This document shows positions 6,476-9,915 of a stretch of DNA of 9,915 bases, one piece after another. This DNA is from Gemmataceae bacterium (GTDB taxonomy: Bacteria; Planctomycetota; Planctomycetia; Gemmatales; Gemmataceae): the NCBI GenBank assembly GCA_017853285.1, contig JAFMJU010000108.1, positions 1 through 9,915 on the forward strand, in the 5' to 3' direction. Every line of letters begins with the position of its first letter. Positions within the stretch are counted from its first letter, which is position 1. Both the position numbers and the translations under genes were made by a program. The notes beneath the pieces are model-generated. The model did no database searches, was not told the DNA's origin, and saw nothing but the letters and a program-made list of their open reading frames with translations.

Positions 6476-9400
6476 ATGGGAGCGGAGTCGGAAAAGGCCT
6501 TGGAAGACCTGACCCGGCGGATAGGCCGCGACCTGCTGGCCCGCATCGACAGGTCCGGCCCGCTACTGCTCAGCCCGGCCTGGCTGGATGACCAGGCGAT
6601 GCGCTGGAGCATGGCCGACGACACCATCAAGCTCAACCTGTTCCGCTTCGTGGATGTGCTGCCGACTTTGTCCACTCCCGCGGAACTGGCAAGACACCTG
6701 CGCGAATACTTCCAGCAGGCTGGTGCTGCGGTGCCATGGTGGATCCGCTTGGGCCTGCGGCTTCTGCCCGAATCAGGCCCGTTGGGATCCCTGTTTTACA
6801 AGATCACCCAATGGTCCAGCGCCCGGATGGCCCGAAAATTCATCGCCGGCGGCAACCTTGCGGAGACTCTGAATTCGGTGCGGTCCCTGCGCCGTCGCCG
6901 CCTGGCCTTCACAGTGGACATCCTCGGTGAGGCCACGCTCACCGAAACCGAGGCGGCCTCCAGCCAGCAGGCCTACCTCGACCTGCTGTCCGGCCTGGGC
7001 CATCTGTCCACCACCCTGCCGCCCGATCCGCTCACCGACACCGACGACCACGGCCCCCTGCCAGTGGTGAATGTCTCGGTGAAGCTCTCATCTCTTTACA
7101 GTCAGGCGGACGCTCTGGATTTCAACCGGTCGGCGGACCGGATCATGGACCGCATGCGTCCCATCCTGCGCCAGGCGATCAGGCAGGGCGCCTTTGTCCA
7201 TTTCGACATGGAGCAAAGCGGCTTCAAGGACCTCACCCTGGCCATTTTCACCCGCCTCCTGATGGAACCTGAATTCCGCGACTGGCCCCATGTGGGCATC
7301 GCCATTCAGGCATACCTCCGCGCCACAGCGGATGACCTGCGAATGCTGGCCACCTGGGCCCAAAGGCGCGGGGCACCGGTGACTATCCGGCTGGTCAAGG
7401 GTGCCTACTGGGACGCGGAGACGATCGTTTGCGCGCAGAACGGCTGGCCCGCTCCCGTGTGGCAAAGAAAATGGCAAAGCGATGTCGCCTACGAGCGCCA
7501 GACGGAATTTCTCCTCGCCAACCGCCAACACTTGCGCCCCGCCTTCGCCAGCCACAATTTGCGCAGCCTGGCGAAGGCGATGGCCCTTGCCGAAACGATG
7601 GAATTGCCCCAGGGGGCCTTCGAGGTCCAGATGCTCTACGGCATGGGCGACGCACTAATGGACCCGGTCGCTTCCTTGGGCCAGCGGGTGCGGGTGTACA
7701 TGCCCTATGGCGAACTGTTGCCCGGTATGGCCTATCTGGTGCGCCGCCTGCTCGAGAATACCGCCAACGATTCGTTCCTTCGGGCCAGCATGACCGAGCA
7801 GGTATCTGAGGAGGTGCTGTTCATGAATCCAGCCGATCACGCCGCCGCCCCCGAAGTTTCCTCCAAACCTATTGGTGGACCGTTACAGCAGGCCTTTGAT
7901 ACCCCTCTGGAACCGGAGCCCTTGGCCGATTTTTCCCTGGATTCCGCCCGCGAGGCCATGGCCGTTGCCCTGAAAGGCGCGCGGTCCAGGCTGGGCCAAA
8001 GCTATCCGCTTTTGATCAGCGGCCAGCGGGTGGCAACCTCCCGCCAGATCACCAGTTCCAACCCGGCAAACCATGCCGAGGTCATCGGGCACGCGGCATG
8101 CGCGTCTGAGGCCGAGACCCTGCGCGCCATCGCCGAGGCTTCCCAGGCTCTGCCGGCATGGGCCTCCCGTCCGGTCAAGGAACGCGCCGACATCCTCCGC
8201 AGGGCCGCAGGGATCATGGGTGACCGTCGGGCCGAACTGGCGGCATGGATTTGCCTGGAGGCCGGCAAGCCCTGGCGGGAGGCCGATGCCGATGTCGCCG
8301 AGGCGATCGATTTTTGCCGCTACTACGCCCTGCAGGCGCAGGCATGGCTGGCTCCCCGGCACCGGGATGTCCCGGGTGAGGAGAATCTGGTGCTCCACGA
8401 GCCGAGGGGTGTGACCGCCGTCATCCCGCCGTGGAATTTCCCTCTGGCCATCCCCTGCGGCATGACCGTCGCCGCTTTGGCGGCCGGATGTCCCGTGGTG
8501 CTCAAACCGGCCGAACAAACACCGGTGACGGCCTGGTGGCTCGTCGAGATCTTGCATCAAGCCGGCGTCCCGTCGGATGTGCTGCATTACCTGCCGGGGA
8601 TCGGCGAGGAGGTGGGCCCGGTTCTGGTCGGCCATCCGCAGGTGGCGGTGATCGCCTTCACCGGCAGCGTGAAGGTCGGCTTGGCGATCCACCGCCAAGC
8701 CGCTGAAGCCTCCGGTGGCCAGGATCATGTCAAACGGGTGCTGGCGGAAATGGGTGGCAAGAACGCCATCCTGGTGGATGCCGACGCCGACCTGGATGAG
8801 GCCATCCGCGGGGTGGCTGAAAGCGCCTTCGGGTACGCCGGCCAAAAATGCTCCGCCTGCAGCCGCGTGCTGGTTCCCCGGAACATGGTCCAGCCTTTTG
8901 TCGATCGCCTGGTGGAAGTTGCGCGCAGCCGCTTGATCTGCCCCGCCGAAGACCCAGGCTGCGCGGTCCCTCCGGTCATCGATGCCGAAGCCCGCGACCG
9001 TATCCTCGCCATGATCCGAAGGGCGGTCGAAAACGGGGCCAAGATCGCATACGCCGGCGCTGTGCCACCGGAATGCATTCAGGCTGGAAGCTATGTCCCT
9101 CCGCATATTCTCACCGGGGTGAACCCGGATGCAGAGATCGCCCAGCAGGAGGTTTTCGGTCCGGTGCTGGTGGTTCAGCCATACGACTCCCTCGACGAGG
9201 CGTTCCGTCTGGCCAACGGCACCCGGTTCGCTTTGACCGGCGGCCTCTACTCCCGCAGCCCCACCACCATCGGGCGGGCCCGCCGCGAGTTCCGGGTGGG
9301 CAATCTCTACATCAACCGCCGCATCACCGGCGCCCTGGTCGACCGCCAACCCTTTGGCGGATTCAAGTTGTCTGGTATCGGCGCCAAGGCCGGCGGCCCG

Positions 9401-9478
9401 GAATACCTGCCCCAATTTCTCGTAGCCCGCGCCATCACGGAAAACACCATGCGCCGCGGCTTCGCCCCTGGAACCTGA
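6476..9478 (+). CDS. putA: Bifunctional proline dehydrogenase / L-glutamate gamma-semialdehyde dehydrogenase (minimal PutA)
   Basis: This 1000-residue enzyme oxidises proline to glutamate in two steps: FAD-dependent proline dehydrogenase, then NAD-dependent oxidation of glutamate semialdehyde. The N-terminal half shows the PRODH barrel strands: DILGEAT, NVSVKLSS, FVHFDMEQSG, IAIQAYLRAT, RLVKGAYWD (Lys308), FASHNLRSL and VYMPYGELLPGMAYLVRRLLENTANDSF, the last carrying the substrate-binding Arg pair (423-424). The aldehyde dehydrogenase half begins near residue 512 with LLISGQRV. It carries PPWNFPLAIP, FTGSVKVG, the AEMGG glutamate (Glu758), the GQKCSACSR nucleophile (Cys792, with the family's 34-residue spacing from Glu758) and FGPVLVVQPY. 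It ends with FGGFKLSGIGAKAGGPEYL. Length fits the short PutA class that lacks the ribbon-helix-helix DNA-binding domain of enteric PutA. I chose ATG at 6476. An in-frame TTG at 6356 would add 40 unlikely residues and overlap the TATAAT. No clear Shine-Dalgarno precedes the ATG. No obvious terminator follows. Confidence 0.95.
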   Translation: MGAESEKALEDLTRRIGRDLLARIDRSGPLLLSPAWLDDQAMRWSMADDTIKLNLFRFVDVLPTLSTPAELARHLREYFQQAGAAVPWWIRLGLRLLPESGPLGSLFYKITQWSSARMARKFIAGGNLAETLNSVRSLRRRRLAFTVDILGEATLTETEAASSQQAYLDLLSGLGHLSTTLPPDPLTDTDDHGPLPVVNVSVKLSSLYSQADALDFNRSADRIMDRMRPILRQAIRQGAFVHFDMEQSGFKDLTLAIFTRLLMEPEFRDWPHVGIAIQAYLRATADDLRMLATWAQRRGAPVTIRLVKGAYWDAETIVCAQNGWPAPVWQRKWQSDVAYERQTEFLLANRQHLRPAFASHNLRSLAKAMALAETMELPQGAFEVQMLYGMGDALMDPVASLGQRVRVYMPYGELLPGMAYLVRRLLENTANDSFLRASMTEQVSEEVLFMNPADHAAAPEVSSKPIGGPLQQAFDTPLEPEPLADFSLDSAREAMAVALKGARSRLGQSYPLLISGQRVATSRQITSSNPANHAEVIGHAACASEAETLRAIAEASQALPAWASRPVKERADILRRAAGIMGDRRAELAAWICLEAGKPWREADADVAEAIDFCRYYALQAQAWLAPRHRDVPGEENLVLHEPRGVTAVIPPWNFPLAIPCGMTVAALAAGCPVVLKPAEQTPVTAWWLVEILHQAGVPSDVLHYLPGIGEEVGPVLVGHPQVAVIAFTGSVKVGLAIHRQAAEASGGQDHVKRVLAEMGGKNAILVDADADLDEAIRGVAESAFGYAGQKCSACSRVLVPRNMVQPFVDRLVEVARSRLICPAEDPGCAVPPVIDAEARDRILAMIRRAVENGAKIAYAGAVPPECIQAGSYVPPHILTGVNPDAEIAQQEVFGPVLVVQPYDSLDEAFRLANGTRFALTGGLYSRSPTTIGRARREFRVGNLYINRRITGALVDRQPFGGFKLSGIGAKAGGPEYLPQFLVARAITENTMRRGFAPGT

Positions 9479-9607
9479 CTTCCAGGCCAAGCCACATCCC
9501 TAATTCCACGGCGGTTTATACCTGTTATGCCGGGTTTCGGTCCGGGGTGTTCCGATTTTGGAATGAAAGCCTCGGCTCGACTTGATCCACCATCCCGGGG
9601 CTGCCGA

Positions 9608-9632
9608 AATCCGCCCTCAAAGGAGGTGGATT
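9608..9632 (+). promoter_or_regulatory. Hairpin enclosing the ribosome-binding site of the secreted-protein gene
   Basis: The Shine-Dalgarno AGGAGG (9621-9626) lies six bases before the ATG at 9633 and is the strongest in the window. It falls inside a predicted hairpin. AATCC (9608-9612) pairs with GGATT (9628-9632), and CCTC (9615-9618) pairs with GAGG (9623-9626) around the loop AAAG. The stem reaches the base before the start codon. A second segment, TGATCCACC (9583-9591), can pair with GGTGGATTA (9625-9633) instead, with one G-U pair. Two competing anti-ribosome-site segments suggest a possible translational switch. The pairings are visible; regulation is inference. Confidence 0.4.
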
Positions 9633-9915
9633 ATGCGCAGGTGGATCCTCGTGTTGGCGGCGCTCTTTTTTTGCTGTTCTTTGAAGGCGGAGGTGGTTCT
9701 CGGAAATTATCCGGACATCTCTGCCAATCGGGGACAGGGCATGGCCCTATCCACCACCACACCTGCCAAAATCAATTGGTCAGTAGCCGGGTTCTCGGGC
9801 TACCTGAATCGCGTGAAAATCCTGGTTTACAACAACGGGTCCAATTCCCTGAATGCCCTACGGCTTTCATTCGGTCTCGATTCGACCGCATCCACAATCA
9901 CCCTGGACTATGCCG
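9633..9915 (+). CDS. Exported protein, choice-anchor-like N-terminal region, cut by window edge
   Basis: The first 94 codons of a secreted or surface protein are present. Residues 1-19 form a classic signal peptide: a basic start (MRRW), a hydrophobic core (ILVLAALFFCC) and a likely cleavage after SLKA. The mature start, EVVLGNYPDISANRGQGMAL, followed by alternating hydrophobic strands (LNRVKILVYNNGS and LNALRLSFGLDS), resembles the beta-rich choice-anchor domains of PEP-CTERM-type exported proteins in Planctomycetes and Verrucomicrobia. That assignment is from recall and uncertain. The C-terminal sorting signal that would test it lies beyond the window. An alternative is a generic beta-sandwich cell-surface protein. 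The strong ribosome site and its predicted hairpin leave little doubt about the start. Confidence 0.82.
   Translation, partial: MRRWILVLAALFFCCSLKAEVVLGNYPDISANRGQGMALSTTTPAKINWSVAGFSGYLNRVKILVYNNGSNSLNALRLSFGLDSTASTITLDYA

Noticed and set aside
7883..9490. 535-codon open frame on the minus strand across the aldehyde dehydrogenase half of putA
   Set aside because: Long antisense frames are common opposite GC-rich genes. The translation has no recognisable domain, while the plus strand encodes a fully conserved enzyme.
1..9915. Defence system, mobile element, CRISPR array or biosynthetic cluster
   Set aside because: No transposase, integrase, nuclease, repeat array or synthase is visible. 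The genes are housekeeping, catabolic or exported-protein types.

Overview
The window is GC-rich and gene-dense. The organism is probably a planctomycete or another member of the PVC group. This is inferred from the gene mix and from recalled resemblance, not from a search: an exported formylglycine-type sulfatase, a small soluble non-RD Ser/Thr kinase of a style common in planctomycetes, a 390-aa helical protein and a four-helix membrane protein that resemble planctomycete hypothetical families, and an exported choice-anchor-like protein. Five of the six genes whose 3' ends lie in the window end in TGA, so the code appears to be the standard bacterial one.

Layout. Positions 1-531 (minus) hold the N-terminal 177 residues of a sulfatase, cut by the window edge. 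Divergent from it, 625-1146 (plus) encodes a family-6 DNA-deoxyinosine glycosylase. Its stop codon directly abuts the stop codon of a convergent minus-strand pair, 4829-1147: a helical protein of unknown function (3657-4829), then two bases later the DEAH-type helicase gene hrpB (1147-3654). hrpB is complete except for one in-frame TGA at 2512-2514, where the family normally has a Trp. A 160-bp gap (4830-4989) separates this pair from a second minus-strand pair, a Ser/Thr protein kinase (5487-6332) whose stop codon overlaps the start of a four-helix membrane protein (4990-5490) in an ATGA.

The kinase diverges from putA (6476-9478, plus), a minimal 1000-aa bifunctional proline dehydrogenase / glutamate-semialdehyde dehydrogenase. 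The 143 bp between them hold a 13-bp palindrome, a perfect TATAAT and a leader stem-loop that begins close to the predicted transcription start. After a 154-bp gap, a secreted protein begins at 9633 and runs off the window. Its strong Shine-Dalgarno sequence lies inside a predicted hairpin.

Functionally the window looks like ordinary chromosome: deaminated-DNA repair, a helicase, proline catabolism to glutamate, a kinase/membrane-protein pair and two exported proteins. I see no transposase, phage gene, tRNA, rRNA, CRISPR array or defence cassette. The strongest anomaly is the hrpB in-frame TGA. The rest are local regulatory structures and two uncharacterised protein families.
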